Assembly (NCBI GenBank): GCA_019636235.1
Contig: JAHBXW010000001.1
Span: 794,488-858,487 of the forward strand
Length of the DNA: 64,000 nucleotides
Direction of reading: 5' to 3'
DNA from: Planctomyces sp.
GTDB lineage: Bacteria > Planctomycetota > Planctomycetia > Planctomycetales > Planctomycetaceae
Below, piece after piece: positions 1-11,799 of this stretch (positions are counted from its first letter, which is position 1; every line of letters starts with the position of its first letter). Position numbers and translations under genes: made by a program. The notes under the pieces are model-generated. The model was given only the letters and a program-made list of their open reading frames with translations, did not search any database and was not told the DNA's origin.

Positions 1-231
1 TTCGTGACGGCCGACATGATCCGGCCCGGCGCGACCGTCATCGACGTGGGCATCAACCGGCTGGGTCAGGTGCTGGTCGGCGACGTCGAGTTCGCGGAGG
101 TCTCGAAGGTCGCCGGCGCGATCACTCCAGTCCCAGGCGGGGTCGGCCCGATGACCATTGCGATGCTTTTGGGGAATACGCTTCGCGCGGCGCGGCTGCA
201 GACCGGCGAGACGCTGGAAACAGCCGGTTGA
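1..231 (+). CDS. folD: FolD bifunctional protein, C-terminal part (5' end outside window)
   Basis: C-terminal 76 residues of methylenetetrahydrofolate dehydrogenase / methenyltetrahydrofolate cyclohydrolase, a cytosolic enzyme of one-carbon folate metabolism. The frame is open from the first base of the window, so the gene is cut by the window edge. The family signature [11 protein letters not shown], which belongs to the NAD(P)-binding domain, is present near residue 43, and the stretch [10 protein letters not shown] before it is also typical. The stop is at 229-231. The gene is convergent with the minus-strand lipoprotein gene, and the two reading frames overlap by about 110 bp. Identification is secure; nothing can be said of the N-terminal catalytic part. 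Confidence 0.93.
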   Translation, partial: FVTADMIRPGATVIDVGINRLGQVLVGDVEFAEVSKVAGAITPVPGGVGPMTIAMLLGNTLRAARLQTGETLETAG

Positions 232-1498
232 ACCAGCCGCCGGATGTCGCGCGGGCGGGCTCCACGGTCGGGGCCGCCGCAGCGGACCTCGCTGGCCCGG
301 GGCTCTGCATGCGAATCTCGGGCGCGCCGGGGCGATCGAACGCCGGCGCGTCCCCGGGGTCGTCCTCCCACCCGCCTCCCGACGACGGATAGGCCGTCGG
401 GTCGGACGCGTCCCAGTCCTCTTCCAGCGACAGATCGATCTGCGCTCCCGCATCCTGCGGCGCCTCGGCATAGGCGTCGTGCGGCGGCCATTGCGGCGCC
501 CCCCGTCCGCCCCGCTCCTCGGATCCGGTCAGCTCCGAGGGCGATCCCCGCGGCTGGTCCAGCGTCGCCGAGCCGATGCCGCCGGTCACTTCCACGGGCG
601 ACGCCGAAATGCCCCGTGCGATCAATCCCAGGTCCCGCACCGCATACCCGTGATAAGTCGGCATCGTCCAGATCGGACTGCGATCCTCCAGCCGCGGATT
701 GACCTCCACGTTGCGGAATTCCAGGCCGACCGTCATGTCCGTGTCGGGCGAGGCGATCAGGATCTTCCGGGCGATGATCGCTTTCGATTCGGGATCGCGG
801 TAATGCCCCGACAGCGTGGCGCGGGCGACGATGCTGCCGTTGGGGCGGCGGAGCTGGTGTTCGATGATGATGCCGTGGCAGGCGTTGACGCGGATGACCC
901 GCTGCACGTCCTCGCCGGTGGGCCCCACGCGATCGGCGACCAGATCGACGATCGGCCCGGTCGGCAGCGGGCGTTCCATCCGGAACTCGCTGGGATCGAG
1001 CGGCGCCACGCCGAATACTTCCATCATCCATTCCGGGTGGAACGGCAGCGCCATGTCGAGTTCCGTCATGGCGACGTCGAATTCCTGATGCTGGCACGTC
1101 ACGATTTCCGGACGCGGCGCTTCCTTGGCCCAAACCCAGAATCGGTCCGAGTTCGATCCGACATCCAGCTCCACCGCGTTGGACATTGGATTGTTGACCC
1201 GCAGCCGCAGGTTCAGCGGAGCCTGTACGGAGATCTGCGCGGGCAGCGCCACCGGCATCCGCTTGACCGTCACGCGGACATCGCTGCTCCGCCAGCCGGC
1301 CAGCCCGACCCGCCCTTCGGCGCCCAGGACGTTGCTGTTGAGATGCGCGACGAGGTCGTCCCGGCTCACGTCCTGTGGCAGCGTGCACGCGGCGCGCGGA
1401 CCGAACGGATCGCGGTTCGTGAACTGGCTCAACCACTGGCAGCCCGAGCCGCACAGCACGGCCAGGACGATCGCTTGGGGCAGGGCCTTGAGGATCAC
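122..1498 (-). CDS. Hypothetical lipoprotein
   Basis: 458 residues when read from a GTG at 1498. I chose this start because a GGAG ribosome-binding site lies 7 nt upstream and the protein then begins with a short basic stretch, a hydrophobic segment and a lipobox-like LCGSGC, so it is probably an exported lipoprotein. The middle (about residues 60-290) looks globular; the last 150 residues are rich in proline, glycine, alanine and acidic residues. I recognise no catalytic domain. It lies 32 bp downstream of the small gene at 1531-2043 and is probably cotranscribed with it. The 3' end overlaps folD in convergent orientation by 110 bp, which is unusual and leaves some doubt about the last 36 residues. 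Confidence 0.7.
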   Translation of the reverse strand: MILKALPQAIVLAVLCGSGCQWLSQFTNRDPFGPRAACTLPQDVSRDDLVAHLNSNVLGAEGRVGLAGWRSSDVRVTVKRMPVALPAQISVQAPLNLRLRVNNPMSNAVELDVGSNSDRFWVWAKEAPRPEIVTCQHQEFDVAMTELDMALPFHPEWMMEVFGVAPLDPSEFRMERPLPTGPIVDLVADRVGPTGEDVQRVIRVNACHGIIIEHQLRRPNGSIVARATLSGHYRDPESKAIIARKILIASPDTDMTVGLEFRNVEVNPRLEDRSPIWTMPTYHGYAVRDLGLIARGISASPVEVTGGIGSATLDQPRGSPSELTGSEERGGRGAPQWPPHDAYAEAPQDAGAQIDLSLEEDWDASDPTAYPSSGGGWEDDPGDAPAFDRPGAPEIRMQSPGPARSAAAAPTVEPARATSGGWFNRLFPASRRSAAAPREAYSPKASQWSSGRPRLGLE

Positions 1499-1530
1499 AA
1501 TGAAGCTCCGCGGACGTGTGGCGATGGCGG

Positions 1531-2043
1531 TCAGGCCGCGTCGGCCGCAAGGAGGTGTTCGCTGAGCTGCCGGTTGAGCTCCGCCTGCGCGTTGCGGATC
1601 TCCTCTTCCGGAAGCTGTTGATCGCGGATCAGGTACGGCCCCTCTCCGCGGCTGCCCGTCAGTTCCAGCATCGGTCCGCCGACTTCGTCTTCGTCGTCGC
1701 GCGTCCCCTCCAGCCGCAGGCGGCGGCGCTGCAGCAGGTACAGGGCCAGCACATACAACCGCCGGTCGTGCGCCGGATTGGCGGTCTCCACGAGCTGCTC
1801 GAACAGTTGCAGCAGCAGCTCCGGGTCGACGCGAGCGGCGTTGACTTCCATGGCGGCCGGCGTCTGACAGCGCCACACGCCGATCGTCCCGGGAGGCGGA
1901 CCTGTCCAACCGGCCAGCGAAAAATCGAGCCGGGAAACAACTCCGTCCCTCTCGACGAGAGCCGACAGGCAGTCCTCGCCCGGTTCGAGCGGACGGCCCG
2001 TGGCGGCGCACACTTTGCCAAGGGGACGAAACTGGTATTCCAA
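1531..2043 (-). CDS. Conserved-type hypothetical protein
   Basis: 170 residues. The N-terminal third carries CAATGRPLEPGEDC, two cysteines spaced like half of a metal site, followed by an acidic, helix-rich C-terminal half ending in ELNRQLSEHLLAAD. No signal peptide or membrane segment is visible, so it is probably cytosolic. It is the first gene of a likely two-gene minus-strand unit with the lipoprotein gene, and diverges from the secreted protein at 2220. I do not recognise a named family. The frame is preferred over overlapping ones because of its plausible composition and the tight spacing to its downstream neighbour. Confidence 0.7.
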   Translation of the reverse strand: MEYQFRPLGKVCAATGRPLEPGEDCLSALVERDGVVSRLDFSLAGWTGPPPGTIGVWRCQTPAAMEVNAARVDPELLLQLFEQLVETANPAHDRRLYVLALYLLQRRRLRLEGTRDDEDEVGGPMLELTGSRGEGPYLIRDQQLPEEEIRNAQAELNRQLSEHLLAADAA

Positions 2044-2219
2044 GGGACGGCTCTCGCCTTCGATCCTTCGCGGGCGGACAGCGGGGCGGGATGCTACCGG
2101 GCTTCGCAGCGACGCCTCAAGACGAGTCTCGAGCGGGGGGCGGAACTGGTCTCGCCCCCGTCCGGTCGGGCGCGATACAAACCGCGCGTCACACTGGCTT
2201 TTGATCGGGAAGGACCCCC

Positions 2220-3170
2220 ATGGCCCGCGCCGCGTTTCGTGTCCTCGGACTGACCCTCGTCGCCGCCCTCGTTGCGCACACTCCCCTGACTCTCGCCGAA
2301 GACGCCCCGGCCGCCGGAAAGACCTGGCGGCTGCGCTACCGGTTTGATGCTGGCCAGACCGTCTACTTCACCGTCTGGAACGAAACCGTCCGCCGTTATC
2401 AGCACTCGGAGGTCGAGGCCCGCACGCGCGACGGCAACGACTCGCTGAAGCACTACCGCGTGATGTCCGTCGATGCGGAAGGAAACGCCAAGCTGGAACT
2501 GACGATCGACCGCACGCGCATGTTCGCCGAGAAGGACTCGACGCTGTTCCAGTACGATTCGCAGTCCGACGCCCAGCCGCCCGACGGCTTTGAGGACGTG
2601 GCGCGGACCATCGGCCGCCCCTGGCTGCACGTTACGCTGAATGATCGCGGCGAGCCGCTCGACTTCCAGACGCCCCTCGGCGAACGGGTCGTACAGTCGC
2701 CGGACCTGTTGTCCCGCGTGCTGCCCGCGCTGCCCGAACAGGAGGTCGCGATCGGCGACGTCTGGAAGGAGCCGTTCACGACCGAGGTCCGCGAAACAGA
2801 GACGCTCAACAAGCCGATCCGCATGCAGCGCACGTATCGGCTCAAGTCGGTCGAAGGCAGCGTCGCCACGATCGAGTTCTCGACGCAGGTGCTGACAGCC
2901 AACAAAACGCCCGAGCAGGACGCGATTCTGGCGCAGCGGATTTACTCCGGCACGGTGACGCTGGACATCGACCGCGGATTGATGCTGGCGCGCGAACTCA
3001 AGGTCGACCAGTCGGTGATCGGCTATGCCGGCGCGCAGACGGCGCTCACCATCCGGCTGGACCACCGTGATGAAATCGCTCCCGGCGGCGCGAAGACGCC
3101 GCTGCCGGCGACCCGCTCGTCGGCCGCGGAACGGACCGCCGCGTCCGATGCGCTCAAGTCCGGCAATTGA
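2220..3170 (+). CDS. Secreted hypothetical protein
   Basis: 316 residues with a clear Sec signal peptide: basic start MARAAFR, a hydrophobic core VLGLTLVAALVA and a probable cleavage site near LTLAEDA. The mature part has alternating hydrophobic residues, for example TWRLRYRFDAGQTVYF, that suggest a beta-rich fold, and it reads as one continuous domain to about residue 285, followed by a short alanine-rich tail. I see no catalytic motif. It is monocistronic, with about 175 bp upstream shared with the divergent minus-strand pair and 130 bp downstream before the SCO1-like gene. Secreted proteins of this general look are common in planctomycetes; the function is unknown. Confidence 0.75.
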   Translation: MARAAFRVLGLTLVAALVAHTPLTLAEDAPAAGKTWRLRYRFDAGQTVYFTVWNETVRRYQHSEVEARTRDGNDSLKHYRVMSVDAEGNAKLELTIDRTRMFAEKDSTLFQYDSQSDAQPPDGFEDVARTIGRPWLHVTLNDRGEPLDFQTPLGERVVQSPDLLSRVLPALPEQEVAIGDVWKEPFTTEVRETETLNKPIRMQRTYRLKSVEGSVATIEFSTQVLTANKTPEQDAILAQRIYSGTVTLDIDRGLMLARELKVDQSVIGYAGAQTALTIRLDHRDEIAPGGAKTPLPATRSSAAERTAASDALKSGN

Positions 3171-3302
3171 CAGGTCGTTCGACGGCAGGCGCCTGCCGTT
3201 CCCGCATTCGGGACCGGCGAACTCCATCCGGGACGCCGCCGAGCGCCGGCGCGTATACTTCCGGGACGATTGCCCGCTCCGCACGCCGTCCCGAGTCGAC
3301 GC

Positions 3303-4529
3303 ATGCTCCGTCTCGTCCTGTTCGCACTCACGATGGCCGTTTCAGCGCAGCCCCTGGCCGCGCTGCAGGCTCAGGATTCGTCGGCTGCGGAGTCCTCCGC
3401 TCAGCCGGCCCTCGTGCCCGCGCCGGAGGACGACCTCCCGGTGGCGCGGCTGACTCGGGAAGGCCCGGACGTCTTGTGGGACGCGATGCGCGTCGGCGAG
3501 TTCTCGCTGCTTGATCAGGAGGGGCGAACCGTCACGCTGGAAACGCTTCGCGGCAAGCCCTGGCTGGCGAACTTCATCTTCACCCGCTGCGCCCTGGAGT
3601 GTCCGCTGCTGCTGCGGAACACGTTCGAACTTAACAAGCGCCTGCAGGACCTCGACCTGCGGATCGTGACGATCACGGTCGATCCCAAATACGACGACGT
3701 CGACCGCATGAAGAAGCAGTCCAAAGTGTTTGACGTCGATCCGGACCGCTGGCTGTTTCTGACCGGTCCGCCCGATGACGTCTATGACCTGATCCGCAAG
3801 GGCTTCAAGCAGGCGGCCTGGGAAAACGTCGGGACCGACGCCCGGCCCGGGATGGAGTTCGCCCACTCGCGGAACATGATCCACGTCAACGCCGAGGGGG
3901 AGATCGTCGGCAAATACGACGGCCACAAGCAGGCCGACATCGAATCGCTGATCGCAGTCCTGCAGGGCCGCGCGGAGACGCCCCGCGCGAATCGGCCGGT
4001 CGCCATCACCACCGCTCCTCCCGCCAAGGAACGCCCGCGCGACGGCGCCGCCCCCGGCCAGCTTCCGGAATGGGCCCAGCGGCTGCCCGTCACCAACGCG
4101 ATGCTCAACACGCTCGCCACGATCCTGCTGCTCGGCGGTTACTCGGCCATCAAGTCGCAGAACCGGGAACTGCATGCCAAGCTGATGCTGTTCGCCTTCG
4201 GCACGTCGGTGCTGTTCCTCGGCTCGTACCTGACGTACCACTGGCAATTGCAGCACCACACCGGGCAGTCCGGGCGGCCGTTCGACGGCGTGGGCTGGAT
4301 CCGGCCAGCCTATTTCGGAATTCTGATTTCCCACATCGTGCTGGCGGTCGTCGTCGCGCTCGCCGTGCCAGCCGTGCTGGTCCTCGCGCTGCGGGAGAAG
4401 TGGACGCTGCATCGACGGCTGGCCCGGATCGTCTATCCGATCTGGCTGTACGTGTCGATCACGGGCGTCGTGATCTACTTCCTGCTGTACCACTTGCCGC
4501 CCGGCCTGCGGCAGGCCGCCGCCGGCTGA
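3303..4529 (+). CDS. SCO1/SenC thioredoxin-fold protein fused to a DUF420 membrane domain
   Basis: 408 residues from the ATG at 3303, chosen because it begins the signal sequence MLRLVLFALTMAV; an in-frame extension upstream adds only charged residues. Residues about 60-220 are a SCO1/SenC domain with the copper-binding pair in FTRCALECP and the distal histidine in RNMIHV. This family delivers copper to the CuA site of cytochrome c oxidase at the outer face of the membrane. Residues about 260-405 carry four hydrophobic segments matching DUF420 (YozB-like), including LTYHWQLQHH. Both halves are normally encoded next to cytochrome oxidase genes; no oxidase genes are visible here. The fusion joins metallochaperone and membrane anchor in one chain. 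Confidence 0.85.
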   Translation: MLRLVLFALTMAVSAQPLAALQAQDSSAAESSAQPALVPAPEDDLPVARLTREGPDVLWDAMRVGEFSLLDQEGRTVTLETLRGKPWLANFIFTRCALECPLLLRNTFELNKRLQDLDLRIVTITVDPKYDDVDRMKKQSKVFDVDPDRWLFLTGPPDDVYDLIRKGFKQAAWENVGTDARPGMEFAHSRNMIHVNAEGEIVGKYDGHKQADIESLIAVLQGRAETPRANRPVAITTAPPAKERPRDGAAPGQLPEWAQRLPVTNAMLNTLATILLLGGYSAIKSQNRELHAKLMLFAFGTSVLFLGSYLTYHWQLQHHTGQSGRPFDGVGWIRPAYFGILISHIVLAVVVALAVPAVLVLALREKWTLHRRLARIVYPIWLYVSITGVVIYFLLYHLPPGLRQAAAG

Positions 4530-4566
4530 ACGCCGCGCCGCGCATTCCGCGCAGCACGCCTGCACC

Positions 4567-7320
4567 TCACGCGACGAACGCCCGGAAGCCCTCCCGCTCG
4601 AATTCCTCGAGCGTGCAGCACAGCCGCCTCTGCACTTCCCGCACCCGCTCCGGATCGAGCACCTTCCGGCCGTCGTTCTCGACGACATAGAACACGTCGA
4701 CCACCTGGTCGAAGTGCGTCGCGATCTTCGCCAGATCAACCGACAGCCCCAGTTCAAACAGCGTCCGCGAAATCGTGAACAACAGCCCCGGACGATCGTG
4801 CGCGAACACGTCGATGATCGTCCGGTTCTCGGACGACTCCGTGTCGATCAACACCCGCAGCGGCAGATCCGACACCGGCTTTCTCGTAGAATCCAGACCA
4901 AACCTCCGGTTGCGGAGAAACAGGCTCTCGACCGTCGTCCGCCCCAGCAGCACGTCCCGCAGGCTGCTCGTGACGGCTGCAATCCGCTCCGGCGGCGGCT
5001 CGCTCTGGTAATCCCGGTCGTGCACCCGGAATGCGTCCACGACGATGCCATCCGACGTCGTCGCAATGTCGGCCGCCAGAATCTCCAGCCGCCGCGCCGT
5101 CAGCGCCCCGGCGAGTTTGTGAAAGCAGCCGGCCGTCACTGACGGGTTCGCCGTCACGACCCTGTACTCCACCGTCTGCGTGTCCGGCGTGTACGACGCC
5201 CGGATGCTGATGTCCTCGCCGCCCAGGGTGCGGATCGTCTCCAGGTCCGCGGCGATCGCCTCGGGCGTGGTCGACGTCAGGTAATAGGATGGGAACGTGG
5301 CCAGTCGGCGCTCGATCGCTTCCCGCTGCTGCTGGGCCTCCACATCTCCCGCGTCCGCCGGCACGGCCGCCGACATCACCTGCCGGGCGACAGTCTTCAG
5401 GCGCTCCTGTTCGTGAATCCCGTAGTGCTTGCCGCTGAGGATCACCATCGCGTGATCGAACAGCTCGGTCAAAAGTTCGGCCTTCCATTCCGTCCAGGCC
5501 GAGGGTCCCACCGCCGACACGTCCGCGGCCGTCAGCACGTACAGCATCTGCAGGACGTCCGGAGTCCCGACGCTGTGCGCGAAGGGCACCAGCGTTTCGG
5601 GATCCGTGATGTCGCGGCGGAACGCGAGATGCGCCATTTCCAGATGCCGCGCGACAAGCTGGATCACGATCTCGCCCTGCGCCGCCGGCAGGCACAGCCG
5701 CTGGGCGATCCGTTGAGCGATCTCCCGCCCCACTTCCGCGTGCGGCCGTCCGAATCCCTTGCCCAGGTCATGCAGAATCAACGCCAGGTGCAGCAGTTCC
5801 TTGTTGCGGATGTTGGCGTATGCCGCGGCGATCGGCCCGGTTCCGTTCTCGAACCGCGTGCACGTTTCAACCGCCCGCAGCGTGTGCTCATCGACTGTGT
5901 AATGGTGATACTGGTTGAACTGCATCAGGTGCCGGACGTGCGTGATGTCCGGGATCAGCACATCCAGCAGCCCCGTGTCGTACAGGCTGCGCAGAATCGG
6001 CCCCAGCGGCGCCGTCGACCGCAGAATCTCCATGAACAGCTTCGCGGACGTCTCCGACACGGTCCCATCGAGCCGCGGCACGGCCGCCATGATCGCCTCG
6101 GCGACGCGCGGGCTGGGGCGCACGCCGTACAGCGCCGCCGCGCGGTACAGCCGCAGCATCCTTTCCAGGTCGCCGCAGATCTTCGAAAAGTGCCGCGGAG
6201 GGACGTCGATCTCCTGCGGTCCGACGCGCAGAATCCGTTCCGCCCGGTGACCCACCAGAAACTCCCGGGCCTGCTTCACCAGCGACTGCGGACGGTGCAG
6301 CGTCGCGAATCGTCGCGACAACTGGGCCACCTGGCTCGTGTGACGGAAGTACTGCTGCATGAAGACTTCCACCGCCCGCTGCGTGGGGGTCGGCTGGATG
6401 CCCAGGCTGTCGGTGATCCGCAGTTGTTCATCCCGGGTCAACCGGTCCTGCGCCTTGCCGGCCGCGAAGTGCAGGTCGATCCGCACGCGCGTCAGAAACT
6501 CCCAGGCCTCGCGCAACCGGCGGGCCTCGTCGAACGTCAACGCCCCTTTCATCCGCAGCGAATCGATGTCCCGCGCATCGAAGAGCGCGAAGCCGATCCA
6601 GCGGATGAAGTGCAGGTCGCGCAGCCCGCCCAGCGAATTCTTGACGTCGGGCTCGAGCTCCTGTGCGGGCGGTCCCGTATCCGCTCCGTCCGGATAGCGC
6701 GCCTGAAGGCAGTCCAGCAGAAACGCCTTCCGGCGGCCGTCGACCACCTTCCGGCGGAACTGCCGCTGCAGGTCCTGCACCAGCGCTTCGCTGCCCCACA
6801 GCCCGCGGGCCTCAATCAGCGTCGTCGCGATTTGCGGATCGCCTTTGGCCAGGGACACCGAATCGGCGACGGTCCGCACCGCGTGGCCCAGCTTCAGGCC
6901 CGCGTCCCAATACGACTGCACCGCCAGATTGACGATGCCCTGAAACTCGCGAACCAGCCCCCGGTTCGAATGCAGGAACAGCAGGTCGACATCGGAGTAC
7001 GGGGCCAGTTCCCCCCGGCCGGTGCCCCCCACGGCGACAATCGCCGTCTCCCGGGCCAGGCCTTCGCGAATCCGCTCCGGCTGTTCGGCCAGCAGTTCGG
7101 CGAACAGATCGACCACCAGCGCGTCGGTCTGTTCGGAGAGGCAGGCGGCGACGGCCACGCCGCCCGCGCCGCGCTCGAACAGGCTCCGGGCCCGGTCGCG
7201 CATGCGGTGGACGCGGGCCTTCTTCTCGGCGAGTGCGCCGTTCCGCAGACCGACGGATTCCAGACGACCGGCGGTCATGGCGGGCAAATGACGAAGCAGG
7301 GACAATGGGCAGGAGTTCAA
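4567..7320 (-). CDS. glnD: Bifunctional [protein-PII] uridylyltransferase / uridylyl-removing enzyme
   Basis: 917 residues, close to the usual 850-950 for GlnD. This cytosolic glutamine sensor adds UMP to Tyr51 of P-II when glutamine is low and removes it when glutamine is high. The nucleotidyltransferase motif GGTGRGELAPYSDVDL is at about residues 98-113. An HD domain follows, with VDEHTLRAVE and ILHDLGKG near the middle. Two C-terminal ACT domains bind glutamine (for example IIDVFAHDRPGLLFTISRTL). It lies 70 bp downstream of the second P-II gene on the same strand, with two ammonium transporters further upstream, so the whole block is a nitrogen-control locus. A second ATG at 7278 is an alternative start. 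Confidence 0.93.
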   Translation of the reverse strand: MNSCPLSLLRHLPAMTAGRLESVGLRNGALAEKKARVHRMRDRARSLFERGAGGVAVAACLSEQTDALVVDLFAELLAEQPERIREGLARETAIVAVGGTGRGELAPYSDVDLLFLHSNRGLVREFQGIVNLAVQSYWDAGLKLGHAVRTVADSVSLAKGDPQIATTLIEARGLWGSEALVQDLQRQFRRKVVDGRRKAFLLDCLQARYPDGADTGPPAQELEPDVKNSLGGLRDLHFIRWIGFALFDARDIDSLRMKGALTFDEARRLREAWEFLTRVRIDLHFAAGKAQDRLTRDEQLRITDSLGIQPTPTQRAVEVFMQQYFRHTSQVAQLSRRFATLHRPQSLVKQAREFLVGHRAERILRVGPQEIDVPPRHFSKICGDLERMLRLYRAAALYGVRPSPRVAEAIMAAVPRLDGTVSETSAKLFMEILRSTAPLGPILRSLYDTGLLDVLIPDITHVRHLMQFNQYHHYTVDEHTLRAVETCTRFENGTGPIAAAYANIRNKELLHLALILHDLGKGFGRPHAEVGREIAQRIAQRLCLPAAQGEIVIQLVARHLEMAHLAFRRDITDPETLVPFAHSVGTPDVLQMLYVLTAADVSAVGPSAWTEWKAELLTELFDHAMVILSGKHYGIHEQERLKTVARQVMSAAVPADAGDVEAQQQREAIERRLATFPSYYLTSTTPEAIAADLETIRTLGGEDISIRASYTPDTQTVEYRVVTANPSVTAGCFHKLAGALTARRLEILAADIATTSDGIVVDAFRVHDRDYQSEPPPERIAAVTSSLRDVLLGRTTVESLFLRNRRFGLDSTRKPVSDLPLRVLIDTESSENRTIIDVFAHDRPGLLFTISRTLFELGLSVDLAKIATHFDQVVDVFYVVENDGRKVLDPERVREVQRRLCCTLEEFEREGFRAFVA

Positions 7321-7390
7321 CGGGCGGCGGGCGAAGAATAGCCGCCGCGGGCGACCTGCTCCATGCCGGGATGAGGTCCGGTCGCGGCGA

Positions 7391-7732
<342 letters not shown>

Positions 7733-7843
7733 TCAGGCAGACGGTGTCGTGTTGGGAACGGGCTACGGCAGTTCAGCCGGGCGGAAGGGCAACAGGCCGC
7801 GGCGGGGCCGTCCGCTTGTCGACCCCGCCACGGATTTCAAACG

Positions 7844-8257
<414 letters not shown>

Positions 8258-8413
8258 TCAATCACAGTTGCGACGAGCCGGGATGTCACATGTCGTTTTG
8301 AGGGTTCGCGGCTCGATGCCGCCGTTCCCCCGCCGTCCGAGTCTTCCGGGTCCGGTCCGCCGGACGACGCCGTCTGGCGGCCGCGCCGCGGCGCCGTCCG
8401 GTCGAACCAGTCG

Positions 8414-8446
8414 CGATGCGGCGGAAGGCTCGGAACCGCCGCATCG
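8414..8446 (-). terminator. Perfect inverted repeat downstream of amt
   Basis: An 11-bp perfect stem (CGATGCGGCGG against CCGCCGCATCG) with an 11-nt loop starts 15 bp past the amt stop codon. It could be a transcription terminator or an mRNA-stabilising hairpin between amt and the P-II genes. No T tract follows on the minus strand, so a standard intrinsic terminator is not proven. Confidence 0.45.
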
Positions 8447-8461
8447 GAACATCCTCAGGTC

Positions 8462-9823
<1,362 letters not shown>

Positions 9824-10061
9824 CGCTGATCCCTTGAGCGCGGTGGGAGTTGCGTTGAGTCGTGGGGGTCGGTTTCGTCAGCCGGGGAGAATCTGGAAGT
9901 AAGTCGTCAGCTCCAGGAGGTTCTCGTCAGGACCGGGATTCGAGCCATCCCGCTCAACAGGTTTCTGTGTTCCGCATCGCAAAGGGTATGCCGCGTTTCG
10001 AAGCACTCGCCGCCGACATGGACTCCCGAAGTCGTCACATGTCGGCGGGGCGAGCGTCGGC

Positions 10062-10079
10062 CCGCGGCTGTTGCCGCGG
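10062..10079 (-). terminator. Compact GC hairpin just past the upstream amt gene
   Basis: A 7-bp perfect stem (CCGCGGC against GCCGCGG) with a 4-nt loop lies 6 bp beyond the stop codon of the amt gene at 10086-11498. It is terminator-like but has no T tract, so it may only protect the mRNA 3' end. Confidence 0.4.
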
Positions 10080-10085
10080 TCAGTC

Positions 10086-11498
10086 TCACTTCGGGTCCGT
10101 CCCGTAGGCCGACATCCCGTGCTCGACCATGTCGAGCCCTTCGATCTCTTCTTCCGGCGGCACCCGCAGGAGGCCGATCGCCTTCAGGGTGAAGAACACG
10201 ATGGCCATCGTGATGAACGCCCAGGCGATGATCGCCGCCGAACCGATCAACTGCACCTTGAGATCCTTTTCGGCGCCGAAGATGCCCGTCGCGATGCCGC
10301 CCCACAGGCCGCACGCCCCATGCACCGGGAAGGCGCCCACCGGATCGTCGATCTTCAGCTTGTCGAGCAGCATCACGGCGCCGATGCATACCGCGCCGGC
10401 CACGGCGCCGATGATCACCGACTCCACATTCGTCACACAGTCGCAGTTCGCCGTGATGCCCACGAGTCCGGCGAGGATGCCGTTCAGGGCCAGCGTCAAG
10501 TCAGGCTTGCGGAACAGCAGCCAGCTCAGGGCCATGCCCACGGCCCCTCCGGCACATGCGGCCAGCGTCGTATTCAACGCGATCAGCATCACCGCGTCGG
10601 TGTTTTCCGTCCCGGCGAACGCCAACTGGCTGCCGGGGTTGAAGCCGTACCAGCCGATCAACAGGATGAACACGCCCAGCGAGACGAACGGCAGATTGTG
10701 ACCGGGCCACGGCACCGGTTTGCCTTCGGAGGTGAAGCGTCCGATCCTCGGCCCCAGGGCGATCGCCCCCGCCAGACCGGCGAATCCGCCCACCGCGTGC
10801 ACGACGATGGATCCCGCGAAATCGTGGAATCCCATCGCATCCAGCCAGCCGAGGCCCCACTTCCAGTAGCCGCTCACCGGATACACGAACCCGGTGATGA
10901 TGGCCGTGTAAATCAGGTAGCCCGCGAACTTCATCCGGCCGGCGACGGCGCCGGAGACGATCGTCGCGGCTGTCGCACAGAACGCCGCCTGGAACAGGAA
11001 GTCGACCTGCGGATTCAGCGTGCCGCCTTCCGTGGGGGCGGAGACCTCTTCGAAGTTCTTCGGGCCGAATCCGAAGTAGCCCCCCTCATGACCGCTCCCC
11101 TGCGGGTACATCAGCGCGTACCCCAGGAAGTAGAAGATCAGCACGCCCAGACAGAAGTCCATGGCGTTCTTGAACAGGATGTTGACCGTGTTCTTGCTGG
11201 AGTTCAGGCCCGCTTCGACCAGCGAGAACCCGGCCTGCATGAAGATCACGAGCACCGCGCACAGGAACAGCAGCAGATTGTCGATCGCGTACGTCAGGTC
11301 GAGATCGCCGGGAATCACTGCGACCTCAGTCTCTTCGACCGTCGCCTCGACGACGCCTGGCGCCTCCGCCGGCGCGGAGCCCTCGTCAGCTTGCGCCAGG
11401 ACGACGCTCGTTATCGCGCCGACCGGCATGGCCCGGACTGATGTCCCCGCGGTCAGCAGGACCGCGACCGTCAATGTGGCTAGGAGCGCTCGTTTCAT
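10086..11498 (-). CDS. amt: Ammonium transporter (second paralogue)
   Basis: 470 residues, with a cleavable signal sequence (MKRALLATLTVAVLLTAG) and a 45-residue acidic stretch (EGSAPAEAPGVVEATVEETE) before the first membrane segment, longer than in the neighbouring Amt. The pore histidines are present (FAGSIVVHAVGGFAG and FPVHGACGLWGG). The C-terminal P-II-contact tail EEEIEGLDMVEHGMSAYG is conserved. It differs considerably from the Amt at 8462-9823, so the two represent distinct subfamilies rather than a recent duplication. It is the first gene of the minus-strand nitrogen block, with 300 bp of non-coding sequence upstream that probably holds the promoter. Confidence 0.92.
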   Translation of the reverse strand: MKRALLATLTVAVLLTAGTSVRAMPVGAITSVVLAQADEGSAPAEAPGVVEATVEETEVAVIPGDLDLTYAIDNLLLFLCAVLVIFMQAGFSLVEAGLNSSKNTVNILFKNAMDFCLGVLIFYFLGYALMYPQGSGHEGGYFGFGPKNFEEVSAPTEGGTLNPQVDFLFQAAFCATAATIVSGAVAGRMKFAGYLIYTAIITGFVYPVSGYWKWGLGWLDAMGFHDFAGSIVVHAVGGFAGLAGAIALGPRIGRFTSEGKPVPWPGHNLPFVSLGVFILLIGWYGFNPGSQLAFAGTENTDAVMLIALNTTLAACAGGAVGMALSWLLFRKPDLTLALNGILAGLVGITANCDCVTNVESVIIGAVAGAVCIGAVMLLDKLKIDDPVGAFPVHGACGLWGGIATGIFGAEKDLKVQLIGSAAIIAWAFITMAIVFFTLKAIGLLRVPPEEEIEGLDMVEHGMSAYGTDPK

Positions 11499-11799
11499 GT
11501 GGCTTCTGATTCATCCTCTCGAGGGTGCGATAGGGACGCCGCGATCGCTCACGCCCAACGGAATCAGCCGTTCGCGGCTGACCGGGCGATGCACGCTGAT
11601 CGAAGTCTGATGCGAACCCGCAAAGCAGCCGTTATGCCGCGCTTCTGCGCGGAACCCTGTGCGACCCGCCCCTTGCAACCGCAAGCATCAGCAAGAATTG
11701 CTGTTAAGAGATTCTGGACGTCCCCGCGCAGCGACGCGGACTCCGCGCTGGTGCGCGGATTCTCAGCGGAGGATGCCTAGGCGCGCAGCAAGCGCGAGC
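11499..11799. other. Intergenic region upstream of amt
   Basis: About 300 bp between amt and a small membrane-protein gene on the same strand. It probably contains the promoter of the nitrogen block. I looked for a sigma-54 type GG-N10-GC element and found no convincing match. No ORF here has coding character. Confidence 0.5.

Noticed and set aside
66..1550. Long overlapping minus-strand frame covering the lipoprotein gene
   Set aside because: Arginine/glycine-rich composition with no domain; shadow of the real frame in high-GC DNA.
11640..11720. Sigma-54 promoter upstream of amt
   Set aside because: GG-N10-GC spacing with acceptable flanks could not be found; only weak TTGC matches.
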